NCBI GenBank assembly: GCA_023405815.1
Contig: JAEXXM010000035.1
Coordinates: 1-41,034, forward strand
Direction of reading: 5' to 3'
Source of the DNA: Pseudomonadota bacterium
Lineage (GTDB): Bacteria > Pseudomonadota > Alphaproteobacteria > Rhizobiales > Hyphomicrobiaceae
DNA length: 41,034 bases
Shown: positions 16,309 to 23,602 of the stretch, piece after piece
How the letters are laid out: every line of letters starts with the position of its first letter
Position numbering within the stretch: position 1 is the first letter of the stretch
The notes under the pieces: generated by a model
Databases searched by the model: none
What the model was told of the DNA's origin: nothing
What the model saw: the letters and a program-made list of their open reading frames with translations, nothing else
Made by a program: the position numbers and the translations under genes

Positions 16309-17232
16309 TCAGCCGGCTACCTTCGTCCTGAACGCATCCCATGCGGGCGTGTCGCCGAACCGTTTTGCCAGGAAATCGATGAATAGCCGCGTCTTGGCGG
16401 CGAGATACCGGTTCGGCGCATAGAGCGCGAAGATGCCGAGCTCGATCGGCGGAGAGTCGCTGAGGACCGGCTGCAGGCGCCCGGCAGCGATATCCGGCCC
16501 GACGAGGAAGGTCGGCAGGTTGGTGATGCCGTTGCCGGCCAGCGCCGAGGCGCGCAGCACCTCGCCGTTGTTCGAGCAGAGCGCGGGGTTGAACGGCACC
16601 GTCAGCGTCTCGGATCCACTCCGCAACTGCCAGCGATGGACGGCCGCCATGTGCCCGTAGGCGAGGCAGCGATGCCCCGCGAGGTCCTGCGGGGTCTTCG
16701 GCATCCCGTGGCGCTGCAGGTAGTCCGGAGAGGCGACCAGGGCGAGTCGCGCCGGAGCCAGCCGCCGCGCAATGAGGCTTGAGTCGGCGAGCGCACCGAT
16801 GCGCAGCGTGACGTCGACGCCTTCCTCCAATGGATCGATGAACCGGTCGTTGAGCGTCAGCTCGATGCGCAACTCCGGATAGCTGCGCATGAACTCGGCC
16901 ACGGCATCGCCGAGGTAGAGGATGCCGAACGACATCGGCCCGTTGATCTTCAGGATTCCGCGCGGCTCATCGTGCAGGCGCGAGATCTGCAGCTCCGTCT
17001 CCTCCACGTCGGCGAGGATCGACATGCACCGCTCGTAGTAGGCGGCTCCAGCTTCGGTCGGCGTCACCCGCCGCGTCGTCCGATCCAGCAGCCGGGCCCC
17101 GAGCAATTGCTCCAGCTCCATGACGGCCTTGCTCACCGCCGAGCGCGTTAGCCCGAGCCGGCGCGCCGCCTCGGCGTAGCTGCCGCTGGCAACGACCTTG
17201 GCAAAGGCGTTCATGGCATCCAGCTTGTCCAT
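16309..17232 (-). CDS. LysR-family transcriptional regulator
   Basis: A 307-residue regulator with the N-terminal winged helix (MDKLDAMNAFAKVVASGSY, AARRLGLTRSAVSKAVMELE, LDRTTRRVTPTEAG) and a C-terminal periplasmic-binding-like effector domain (GILKINGPMSFG onward). It belongs to the large CrgA/DsdC-like subgroup. ATG 17232 gives the canonical start; an upstream ATG at 17286 lacks a ribosome site. It is transcribed away from pirin and wrbA with a perfect T-N11-A dyad immediately upstream of its start codon. It therefore probably represses itself and controls the pirin gene. The effector is unknown; quinones or electrophiles are plausible given WrbA. Confidence 0.9.
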   Translation of the reverse strand: MDKLDAMNAFAKVVASGSYAEAARRLGLTRSAVSKAVMELEQLLGARLLDRTTRRVTPTEAGAAYYERCMSILADVEETELQISRLHDEPRGILKINGPMSFGILYLGDAVAEFMRSYPELRIELTLNDRFIDPLEEGVDVTLRIGALADSSLIARRLAPARLALVASPDYLQRHGMPKTPQDLAGHRCLAYGHMAAVHRWQLRSGSETLTVPFNPALCSNNGEVLRASALAGNGITNLPTFLVGPDIAAGRLQPVLSDSPPIELGIFALYAPNRYLAAKTRLFIDFLAKRFGDTPAWDAFRTKVAG

Positions 17233-17251
17233 TGGTTCCAATATGGAACCA
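17233..17251. promoter_or_regulatory. LysR-type operator dyad (T-N11-A)
   Basis: TGGTTCCA (17233-17240), ATA, TGGAACCA (17244-17251) is a perfect 8-bp inverted repeat. Its core TTCCAATATGGAA fits the LysR T-N11-A consensus. It lies directly against the LysR start codon, so bound protein would also block the lysR ribosome site, and it is about 100 bases upstream of the divergent pirin gene. Confidence 0.8.
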
Positions 17252-17347
17252 GATAGGTGCAAAGTCCATGAATTGTGCGCGGACATGCGACGAGCAATAT
17301 AGCCGCCAACAGGCCATCACGGCCGCTTCAAGAACGGAGATACAACC

Positions 17348-18049
17348 ATGTTGACCCTTCGCAGAGCAGAGGAGCGCGGCCGCGCCAACTTCGGCTGGCT
17401 CGACAGCCGCCACAGCTTCTCCTTCGGCCACTACTTCGATGAGAAGCACATGGGCTTCGGCCCGCTGCGCGTCATCAACGATGACCGCGTTGCCGGCGGC
17501 GGCGGCTTCCCCACCCATCCCCACGCGGACATGGAGATCGTCTCCTACGTCCTCGATGGCGGGTTGGAGCACAAGGACAGCCTCGGCACCGGCTCTGTCG
17601 TGCGGCCGGGCGACGTGCAGCGGATGTCTGCCGGCACCGGCGTGCGCCACAGCGAGTTCAATGCCTCGAAGTCGGATCCGGTCCACTTTCTGCAGATCTG
17701 GATACTGCCCGAGCGCAAGGGCCTCGCCCCGAGCTACGAGCAGAAGACGTTCTCCGACGCCGACAAGCGCGGCAAGCTGCGCCTCGTTGGCTCGCGTGAC
17801 GGCCGCGACGGATCGGTGACCATCCACCGCGACGTCGATCTCTACGCCACCGTTCTCGGCGAGGGAGACAAGGTCGCCCACGACGTCAAGGACGGGCGCA
17901 TCGCCTGGGTGCAGGTGGCGCGCGGCACCGCGATGCTCAACGGCGAGCAGCTCTATCCCGGCGACGGCGTCGCGATCGAGAGCGCCGGCAAGCTCAAGAT
18001 CGTCGGCACCTCGGAATCCGAGCTGCTCGTATTCGACATGGCACCCTAG
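17348..18049 (+). CDS. Pirin family protein (YhaK/quercetinase-like bicupin)
   Basis: A 233-residue bicupin. The N-terminal cupin carries the metal ligands as THPHADMEIV, LEHKD and GTGVRHSEFN (His-His-His-Glu type, residues about 57-103). The second cupin starts at about residue 150 and has lost recognisable ligands, as in other YhaK-type pirins. Some pirins have quercetin dioxygenase activity, others act in redox sensing; the substrate here is unknown. It lies divergent from the LysR gene and upstream of wrbA, a common grouping around quinone or electrophile stress. Confidence 0.9.
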   Translation: MLTLRRAEERGRANFGWLDSRHSFSFGHYFDEKHMGFGPLRVINDDRVAGGGGFPTHPHADMEIVSYVLDGGLEHKDSLGTGSVVRPGDVQRMSAGTGVRHSEFNASKSDPVHFLQIWILPERKGLAPSYEQKTFSDADKRGKLRLVGSRDGRDGSVTIHRDVDLYATVLGEGDKVAHDVKDGRIAWVQVARGTAMLNGEQLYPGDGVAIESAGKLKIVGTSESELLVFDMAP

Positions 18050-18059
18050 CACGTCGCAA

Positions 18060-18092
18060 GGCCGGTCATCGCAAGGTGGCCGGCCATTTTTT
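18060..18092 (+). terminator. Terminator between pirin and wrbA genes
   Basis: A 9-bp stem with one G-T wobble, GGCCGGTCA (18060-18068) with TGGCCGGCC (18077-18085), is followed by A and six T (18087-18092). It should end most pirin transcripts, so wrbA either has its own promoter in the 26 bases that follow or depends on read-through. Confidence 0.8.
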
Positions 18093-18118
18093 CCGCACCC
18101 AAGCTGCAAGAGGCTCAA

Positions 18119-18721
18119 ATGACCAAGGTTCTCGTTCTCTACTATTCCTCCTACGGCCATATCGAGAAAATGGCGTCTGCGGTCGCCGAGGGCGCCCGCG
18201 AGGCAGGCGCAGACGCGGTGGTCAAGCGCGTCCCCGAGCTGGTTCCTGAAGAGGTCGCGCGCAAATCTGGCTTCAAGCTCGACCAGTCGGCACCCATCGC
18301 ATCCGCGGACGAGCTGGCCGACTATGACGCCATCGTCATCGGCACGCCGACGCGCTTCGGCAACATGGCCGCGCAGATGAAGAACTTCCTCGACCAGACC
18401 GGCGGCCTCTGGGCACAGGGCAAGCTCATCGGCAAGGTCGGCTCCGTTTTCACATCGTCGGCGACCCAGCACGGCGGTCAGGAAAGCACCATCCTTGCGA
18501 CGCAGATAGTGTTGCTGCACCAGGGCATGGTGGTCGTCGGCCTGCCGTACTCGTTCCAGGGCCAGATGGGCCTCGCAGAGATCACCGGCGGCTCGCCCTA
18601 CGGTGCTTCGACCATCGCAGGAGGAGACGGCTCGCGTCAGCCGAGCGACAACGAGCTTGCCGGCGCACGCTATCAGGGGCGGCACGTGGCCGGGATTGCC
18701 GCCAAGCTCTCGGCGCGCTGA
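18119..18721 (+). CDS. wrbA: NAD(P)H:quinone oxidoreductase WrbA
   Basis: A 200-residue flavodoxin-fold enzyme that reduces quinones by two electrons, avoiding semiquinones. It has the FMN phosphate loop VLYYSSYGHIEKMASA at residues 5-20, GTPTRFGNMAAQMKNFLDQT at about 77-96, and FTSSATQHGGQE with PYGASTIAGGDGSRQP near the C-terminus, all hallmarks of WrbA. The length matches the family (198-200). AGAGG lies about 6 bases upstream. It follows the pirin gene, and both are probably controlled by the divergent LysR protein. Confidence 0.95.
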   Translation: MTKVLVLYYSSYGHIEKMASAVAEGAREAGADAVVKRVPELVPEEVARKSGFKLDQSAPIASADELADYDAIVIGTPTRFGNMAAQMKNFLDQTGGLWAQGKLIGKVGSVFTSSATQHGGQESTILATQIVLLHQGMVVVGLPYSFQGQMGLAEITGGSPYGASTIAGGDGSRQPSDNELAGARYQGRHVAGIAAKLSAR

Positions 18722-18738
18722 GCGCACCTTCGACTGGG

Positions 18739-18761
18739 GCCATCGCCGTTGCGGCGATGGT
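18739..18761 (+). terminator. Terminator-like hairpin after wrbA
   Basis: A perfect 9-bp stem CCATCGCCG / CGGCGATGG (18740-18748 and 18752-18760) with a TTG loop starts 18 bases after the wrbA stop. It lacks a T run, so termination may be weak. Confidence 0.5.
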
Positions 18762-18867
18762 CGCCCTCTGTTCGCACAGACGCCGGCGCGAGCGTCGCTC
18801 TCGTCGACACGTTGGCCGGTCCTGCCTAAGCGAGCGACTTTCCTTCGCCTTCGATTGTGGGAATCAA

Positions 18868-18905
18868 AAGCCCCCGCGAAGACTGCAAGAGCTGCGCGGG
18901 GGCTT
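18868..18905. terminator. Long-loop inverted repeat, probable terminator of the 77-aa gene
   Basis: AAGCCCCCGCG (18868-18878) pairs perfectly with CGCGGGGGCTT (18895-18905). Read on the minus strand the stem is followed by TTTTG, which suits the minus-strand gene ending at 18990. On the plus strand GTTTCC follows, giving weak function for wrbA read-through. Confidence 0.6.
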
Positions 18906-18989
18906 GTTTCCGCCTGGGCGGAGCTTTGGGACCCAACCGGCCTTAGCCCGCAGCCATCGGCCGAGGCACGGAGCGCGGTCCCACTGCCA

Positions 18990-19223
18990 TCAGACGAACT
19001 CCAACTCAGGACGGCGCACGTTGGGACGTGGCGCGCGCGGCTGCTTTGCGCCGTGGTCGAGCGCCGCTCGATGCGCCGCCTGGGCGGTCGCGAACTTCTT
19101 TCCGTCGAGCGCGCGATAGGCGCTCAGCGCCGAATGGAACTGGAATGAGGATTCGCCGGCTTCGCGCACGACGATTCCGACGGCATCGCTGCCGATCTCG
19201 ATGATGTAGGCCTGTGAAGACAT
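18990..19223 (-). CDS. Small conserved-looking protein, unknown function
   Basis: A 77-residue cytoplasmic protein beginning SSQAYIIEIGSDAVGIVVRE, with a beta-rich first half, an aromatic FQFHSALSAYRALDGKKF centre and a basic Pro/Arg-rich tail. I have a vague memory of similar short proteins in Bradyrhizobium-like genomes, but no function is known to me. It is preceded 90 bases upstream on the same strand by a 27-codon ORF with a strong ribosome site and a cysteine-rich end, which could be its leader. Confidence 0.7.
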   Translation of the reverse strand: MSSQAYIIEIGSDAVGIVVREAGESSFQFHSALSAYRALDGKKFATAQAAHRAALDHGAKQPRAPRPNVRRPELEFV

Positions 19224-19312
19224 GAGCTCACTTCGCGCCAGTCTTTGACGGGCGCTCCCTTAGGTTGCTTTGATGACGATTTTTTGCGCCGGCGACTAAG
19301 CCGCCTGGTGCG

Positions 19313-19396
19313 TCAACAACACATGCAACAGGAGAGGCTCATCGATTTGTCGACGAGCGGTGAGCGAGCGATGGTCCTAAGCACGAAGCTTGCCAT
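19313..19396 (-). CDS. 27-aa cysteine-ended peptide (possible leader peptide)
   Basis: A short ORF on the minus strand with an excellent ribosome site: AAGGAG, 7 bases, then ATG at 19396. The peptide starts MASFVLRTIARSPLVDKS and ends MSLSCCMCC followed by TGA at 19313, so four of its last five residues are Cys. Such an end is what a cysteine-sensing attenuator leader or a thiol/metal-binding micropeptide would show. The next gene on this strand starts 90 bases on. There is no homology evidence; it is called from the ribosome site and composition. Confidence 0.55.
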   Translation of the reverse strand: MASFVLRTIARSPLVDKSMSLSCCMCC

Positions 19397-19697
19397 GGTT
19401 GTTCTCCTTGGAGCCGAGCCGTGCGTAGAAACACGGTTCTTAGCGTTTGGTTTCGCGGCGCAATCCTGCTCTGCAAATCACCGCGGCCGGCGATAGCCGA
19501 CGCGCCCATACATGGGGTGAGGGGGCGCGATCGTCAAATAAGAAGAAGAGCAAACGATATGAGGCCGCGGGAAACGCCGAGAGTCCCGCTCTGCGGCTAT
19601 GCTCAGCCTGCACCTAAGGCGTCGTGTGCATTGAAGCGCCTGACAACGGATCATGCTGCGACGGACAGGAGGTCGCACGCCTGTCGAGCGATCTGTG
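19397..19697. other. Intergenic region between the short ORF and tonB
   Basis: About 300 bases lie between the 27-aa ORF start and the tonB stop, both on the minus strand. The small plus-strand frames crossing it lack ribosome sites. A CCGTG/CACGG mini-hairpin lies just upstream of the short ORF, at about 19417-19434. No convincing terminator for tonB is visible. Confidence 0.35.
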
Positions 19698-20516
19698 TCA
19701 GCGCTTGATGCGGAACTGGATCGGCTGCGCGAAATTGAATGTCACGTCGGTCGCGTCCGACGGCGGGCGCGGGAACGGGCTCGCGCGGCTCAGCACGTCG
19801 ATCGCCTCCTGGTCGAGGAGGTCCGATCCGGAGCTCTTGTCGAGGTGCACGGCGATCACCTTGCCGGAGCGGTCGAGGGAAAACGAGACTGTGGCAACGC
19901 CCTCGTGGCCGCGTGTGCGCGCCTCATGGGGATACTTCTTGTGCTTGTTGAGGTGCAGGGCCACCGCCTTCTGCCAGGTCAGGGTGGCCTCGGAGGGCTT
20001 CGACGACAGCCCCTGCCTGGGCGCTACGGGTTTCTCAGCCGGAGGCGCCTCGACAGGGGGCGGTGCAATCGTCTCCTGCGACGCCGACGAGGCGACCGGA
20101 ATGGCCTTCTGCTCAGGCCGCGGGTCTTCCTCAGCCTTCTCGTCCTCGATCTCCTCGACGGGAATCTTCTTCTCGACGATGACCTCGGGCTGCGGCGCCA
20201 GTGGTGCCTCCTCGACCTTCGGCATCTCGATCTCGGACTTCTCCTTGATCTCCTCGGTCGGCGCTACCGCAGCGGCCGCTTCCTCGGCCCGCGCGCCGAC
20301 GGCAAGGTTGAGCTTCTCCGTCGGCGGCGCCATCGCGACCGGCGCAAGCTCGAGAAGGAAGGCGCCTTCCGTCTCGTCGCTCGTATCCTCCTCGGGCCAA
20401 TGGACGATGGCGAGCGCGCCCGCAGCAGCATGCATCGAAACCATCAGCATTCCGGCGACGAGCCAGCGCCGCATGCGTGCAGCCGAGCCCTCAAGGAATT
20501 CGAGGTGGGCGATCAT
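19698..20516 (-). CDS. tonB: TonB-family energy transducer
   Basis: A 272-residue periplasm-spanning protein that carries energy from ExbBD to outer-membrane receptors. It has an N-terminal anchor (RRWLVAGMLMVSMHAAAGAL, residues 16-35). A long Glu/Pro/Ala/Lys-rich rod follows at about 45-170 (IEMPKVEEAPLAPQPEV, IPVEEIEDEKAEEDPRPEQ). The C-terminal TonB domain spans about 178-272, with the YP motif in HKKYPHEARTRG, then GVATVSFSLDRSGKV and SPFPRPPSD. The ATG at 20516 overlaps the exbD stop (ATGA). It is the last gene of the exbB-exbD-tonB set. Confidence 0.92.
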   Translation of the reverse strand: MIAHLEFLEGSAARMRRWLVAGMLMVSMHAAAGALAIVHWPEEDTSDETEGAFLLELAPVAMAPPTEKLNLAVGARAEEAAAAVAPTEEIKEKSEIEMPKVEEAPLAPQPEVIVEKKIPVEEIEDEKAEEDPRPEQKAIPVASSASQETIAPPPVEAPPAEKPVAPRQGLSSKPSEATLTWQKAVALHLNKHKKYPHEARTRGHEGVATVSFSLDRSGKVIAVHLDKSSGSDLLDQEAIDVLSRASPFPRPPSDATDVTFNFAQPIQFRIKR

Positions 20517-21025
20517 GGAGCAGCGGTGCCCTGGGGCTGTGCGGGGACGGCGCTGGCCGCAGACGCGGGCGCGGCCAAGCCGCCTGCCGGCGCAGGTGCG
20601 GCACCGACCGTAGGCGGCCCCTCGAGGCCGACGAGCGCGACCTTCAGGTAGCCGGCGGCGCGCAGCGTATCCATGAGCCGCATCAGCTCGCCGTAGGGCA
20701 CCGATTTGTCGGCGCGCAAGAACAGGCGCTTGTTGCGATCGTTCTGCGTTTGCGCATCGAGCGCTGCACCGAGACCGCCCCACACCACCATGTCGTTGCC
20801 GACCGCGAGCGACAGGTCGGCCTTCAGCGTCACGAACAGGGGCTTGTCCGGCTTCGGCGCCGGCTGCGCCGCGGAAACCGGCAGCTCGACGGGCACATCG
20901 ACCGTCGACAATGGCGCGACGACCATGAAGATGACGAGCAGCACCAGCATCACGTCGATGAACGGCGTGACGTTGATCTCGTGGTTCTCCGAGAGATCGT
21001 CGCTGTCCTGAAGCTTGCCGGCCAT
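20513..21025 (-). CDS. exbD: Biopolymer transport protein ExbD
   Basis: A 170-residue single-pass inner-membrane protein. The essential transmembrane Asp sits in EINVTPFIDVMLVLLVIFMV (about residues 16-35), the signature of ExbD/TolR proton-channel subunits. A periplasmic domain follows, with FVTLKADLSLAVGND and LFLRADKSVPYGELMRLMDT. The last 25 or so residues are an Ala/Pro-rich extension not usual for ExbD. Its start is 3 bases after the exbB stop and its stop overlaps the tonB start, so the three are co-translated. Its own tonB neighbour favours ExbD over TolR. Confidence 0.92.
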   Translation of the reverse strand: MAGKLQDSDDLSENHEINVTPFIDVMLVLLVIFMVVAPLSTVDVPVELPVSAAQPAPKPDKPLFVTLKADLSLAVGNDMVVWGGLGAALDAQTQNDRNKRLFLRADKSVPYGELMRLMDTLRAAGYLKVALVGLEGPPTVGAAPAPAGGLAAPASAASAVPAQPQGTAAP

Positions 21026-21028
21026 GGC

Positions 21029-22177
21029 CTACTCCGCAGCTCTGAGCTCAGGACGAACGCCGCGATCGAAGTCGCGCGAGACGAGCCCCAGAACCAGCAC
21101 TGAAGCATCGCCGACGAGCGCCTTGTACCCGCCGATGGCGCGCGCAAAATGATTGTAGACGATGACAGCCGGAATGGCGGCGACAAGGCCGAACGCGGTG
21201 GCGAGCAGCGCCTCGGCGATGCCCGGCGCGACGATGGCAAGGTTCGTCGTCTGCGCCTCGGAAATGCCGATGAAGCTGTTCATGATGCCCCACACCGTGC
21301 CGAACAGGCCGACGAACGGCGCCGTCGAGCCGATGGTCGCCAGCACGCCCGTGCCGCGGTTGATGTCGCGCCCGGCGGCATACTCGACGCGCTCAAGCCG
21401 CGCTTGGATACGCTCCTTGATGGCGTACTTGTCGGCAACGTCCCACGATGCGCGCGTCTCGGCCACGGCGGCGCGGATCATCGCTGGAACGGCGCCACGC
21501 TTTGCGTCGACGAAATTGGCGGCCTCGCCCAGCGAGTTGGCAGCACTCAGTTTGCGCAGCTGATTGTGCAGCCGGTGCTTGGCCACCCACAGCTCGATGG
21601 TCTTTGCCAGCCACACGGTCCAGGTGACGACCGACGCGAAAATGAGGCCGATCATCACTGCTTTCACGACGATGTCGGCCTGCATGAACATGCCCCAAGG
21701 GGACAAGTCGCGCGGCAGCTTCTCGGCATGCACCAGCGCGGTTGGTGAGGGTGATGCGACGGCCGGCGTTGCAGCTGGTGCCATGGCAGGCGCAGTCACC
21801 TCGTGCGCGGCGCTGCCGGCCGTTGCTGCAGGCGCAGCGGGTACTGCGGGCTCCGAGGCGGACGGCTGAGCGGAAGCTGGAACCGCCGAGGGAGATGCTG
21901 TCGAAGGCGTGGGCGCGGTTGTTGCGGCCGGCTGCTGTGGCTCGACGCTGACCGCTGGCGCTGTGGTAGCCGCGGGAGCCTGAGGCTCGGCCACCGCAGG
22001 CTGCGCGGGGGTGCTGGTGCTGGCGGGCGACGTGGCCGGCTCGCTCACTGCCGGAGCTACGGGCGCCGGAGAGGTCGCATCTTGTCCGTGCGCGACGGAC
22101 ACCGACGTGAAGACCAGCGCGGCGGTAAGTCCAGCCAGTTTAGAGCAATTCAAATGTCGGGAGAGACCTTTAGCCAT
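21029..22177 (-). CDS. exbB: TonB-system energizer ExbB
   Basis: A 382-residue MotA/TolQ/ExbB proton-channel protein. A signal peptide (LTAALVFTSVSVAHG) leads into a roughly 120-residue Ala/Pro/Thr/Ser-rich periplasmic segment, as in long alphaproteobacterial ExbB. TM1 (about 175-200) is DIVVKAVMIGLIFASVVTWT. The conserved TM2-TM3 region includes LATIGSTAPFVGLFGTVWGI, MNSFIGISEAQTTNLAIVAP and GIAEALLATAFGLVAAIPAV. A plain ribosome site is missing at ATG 22177. A good sigma70-like promoter lies 40-70 bases upstream. It heads the exbB-exbD-tonB operon, which powers siderophore, heme or B12 receptors. Confidence 0.93.
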   Translation of the reverse strand: MAKGLSRHLNCSKLAGLTAALVFTSVSVAHGQDATSPAPVAPAVSEPATSPASTSTPAQPAVAEPQAPAATTAPAVSVEPQQPAATTAPTPSTASPSAVPASAQPSASEPAVPAAPAATAGSAAHEVTAPAMAPAATPAVASPSPTALVHAEKLPRDLSPWGMFMQADIVVKAVMIGLIFASVVTWTVWLAKTIELWVAKHRLHNQLRKLSAANSLGEAANFVDAKRGAVPAMIRAAVAETRASWDVADKYAIKERIQARLERVEYAAGRDINRGTGVLATIGSTAPFVGLFGTVWGIMNSFIGISEAQTTNLAIVAPGIAEALLATAFGLVAAIPAVIVYNHFARAIGGYKALVGDASVLVLGLVSRDFDRGVRPELRAAE

Positions 22178-22215
22178 GGCGCTGAATCATGATCCGTGTT
22201 TGGGGACCCCAAAGC

Positions 22216-22245
22216 TCATAGGTAATACCATACTTTGCATGTCAA
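22216..22245 (-). promoter_or_regulatory. Promoter of exbB-exbD-tonB
   Basis: Read on the minus strand there is a consensus -35 TTGACA (22245-22240), an 18-base spacer and CTATGA (22221-22216) as -10, in an unusually AT-rich stretch. The start site would lie near 22208, about 30 bases before the exbB ATG. I do not see a clear Fur, Irr or RirA box. Confidence 0.7.
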
Positions 22246-22422
22246 GTTTGAATTGAATTGCCGCCGCAGGTGCAGACCCAATAGCGGGGGATACGTCACA
22301 CTTTGGCGCCGTGCAATGCGACCACCTGAGAACCAATCAAAAGTAGGTGGCGCAACTCGGGCACGCTGCTGAGCGAAGCGCCGCACCTTTGGCGAGGGCG
22401 CCGGTAATGTTATCTGTTGACC

Positions 22423-22821
22423 ATGACCGACAAGCCCATACCCAAGGACGAGGCCGGCTGGCGCAAAAATCTGACGCCGGAGCAATACCGCGTCCTGCGC
22501 GAGAAGGGCACCGAGCCGCCGTTCACGGGCGAATACCTGCACGCCGACGTCGACGGCACCTTCACGTGCGCCGCATGCGGGAACCCGCTGTTCTCATCCG
22601 ACACGAAGTTCGATTCCGGAACCGGCTGGCCCTCGTTCGACGAGGCGCTCCCTGGCGCGGTCGAATATCACCGGGATACCTCGCACGGCATGGTCCGCAC
22701 CGAGATAGCCTGCGCGCGCTGCGGCTCGCACCTCGGCCACGTCTTTGACGACGGCCCCACGGCGAGCGGCAAGCGCTACTGCATCAACTCGGTCTGCTTG
22801 AACCTCGACGAGAAGGACTGA
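22423..22821 (+). CDS. msrB: Peptide methionine-R-sulfoxide reductase MsrB
   Basis: A 132-residue cytoplasmic enzyme (no signal peptide) reducing methionine-R-sulfoxide in proteins. The zinc-binding pairs are Cys49-Cys52 (TCAACG) and Cys97-Cys100 (CARCG). The substrate motif SGTGWPSF is at residues 65-72 and the catalytic Cys120 is in GKRYCINS. The length is typical. The ribosome site is weak; a TTG two codons earlier is an alternative start. It converges, 10 bases apart, on a molybdoenzyme gene that may also act on oxidised methionine or sulfur compounds. Confidence 0.95.
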   Translation: MTDKPIPKDEAGWRKNLTPEQYRVLREKGTEPPFTGEYLHADVDGTFTCAACGNPLFSSDTKFDSGTGWPSFDEALPGAVEYHRDTSHGMVRTEIACARCGSHLGHVFDDGPTASGKRYCINSVCLNLDEKD

Positions 22822-22831
22822 GCGGACGACA

Positions 22832-23602
22832 TCAGATGCCGGCGTACCACTCATAGCCGCGGTCTTCCCAGAAGCCGCCGCGTCCACCCTCGATCATCGC
22901 GAAGCTCGACACCGCCTCGATGCGCTGCACGTACTTGGCGTGCTTGTACCCGAGCTGGCGCTCGACCCGCAGGCGCACGGGCGCGCCGTGCGGAACGCTG
23001 AGCGGAGCGCCGTTCATGTCGTAGGCGAGGATCGTCTGGGGATGGAACGCGTCGATGAGATCGATGCTCTCGTAGTAATTGCTGGTGCCGCCGAGCTTGT
23101 CGGCGCAGTGGAGCACGAGGTAGCGCGCATCAGGCTTCAGGCCTACGCTCTGCAACAGTGGCCCCATCTGCGCACCAGTCCACTTGCCGATGGCGCTCCA
23201 GCCTTCGACGCAGTCGTGCCGGGTGATCTGCGTGCGCGCGGGCAACCGCCGCAACTCTTCGAGGCTGAGTGAGGTGGGCCGCTCTACGAGACCATCGATC
23301 GCGAGGCGGTAGTCGATGAAACCGGCCTTGGCCATCGCCTGGTAGGCCGGATCGGCAACGTTCGTCGAGCCGTTGGCCTTGAAGTGCTTCGACAGGTCGG
23401 CCTCGCTGTATTCGCGAGCCAAAGACTTCTCCGTCAGCACCAGGCGCTGGACGTTCTTGGTCAACCACTCCGCCTTGGATAGGAGATCGCCGAATGACGG
23501 CGATTGCGAGAGCTGGTCGCAGCCGCCGAGAAATGCCGCGCCGCCGAGCGCCGCTCCGCGAACGAGAAAACTGCGCCGGCTGATTTTGCCATCATTGCTC
23601 AT
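22832..23602 (-). CDS. Sulfite-oxidase-fold molybdopterin oxidoreductase with Tat signal and lipobox
   Basis: A 256-residue molybdopterin enzyme of the sulfite oxidase/MsrP (YedY) fold. The twin-arginine motif SRRSFLVRGA (residues 8-17) is followed by a lipobox, LGGC at 25-28, so it may be exported folded and lipid-anchored. Cys131 in TRHDCVEGWSAIGKWTG is the expected molybdenum ligand. SVPHGAPVRLRVERQLGYKH near 203-221 is the conserved pterin-binding segment. No heme or dimerisation domain is present, and it is shorter than MsrP (about 334 with signal). Its start overlaps the cytochrome b561 stop (ATGA), which suggests that cytochrome is its redox partner. The substrate could be methionine sulfoxide, another S/N-oxide, or sulfite. 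Confidence 0.85.
   Translation of the reverse strand: MSNDGKISRRSFLVRGAALGGAAFLGGCDQLSQSPSFGDLLSKAEWLTKNVQRLVLTEKSLAREYSEADLSKHFKANGSTNVADPAYQAMAKAGFIDYRLAIDGLVERPTSLSLEELRRLPARTQITRHDCVEGWSAIGKWTGAQMGPLLQSVGLKPDARYLVLHCADKLGGTSNYYESIDLIDAFHPQTILAYDMNGAPLSVPHGAPVRLRVERQLGYKHAKYVQRIEAVSSFAMIEGGRGGFWEDRGYEWYAGI

Noticed and set aside
16967..18727. 586-codon minus-strand frame over LysR, pirin and WrbA
   Set aside because: It runs across three well-supported genes and an operator, and its sequence shows no domain.
19245..19708. Small plus-strand frames in the 19.2-19.7 kb gap
   Set aside because: No ribosome sites and random-looking translations; the only supported signal there is the 27-codon minus-strand ORF.
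22178..22422. Fur, Irr or RirA box in the exbB-msrB spacer
   Set aside because: The AT-rich stretch is explained by a sigma70-like promoter, and I could not match any iron-regulator consensus with confidence.
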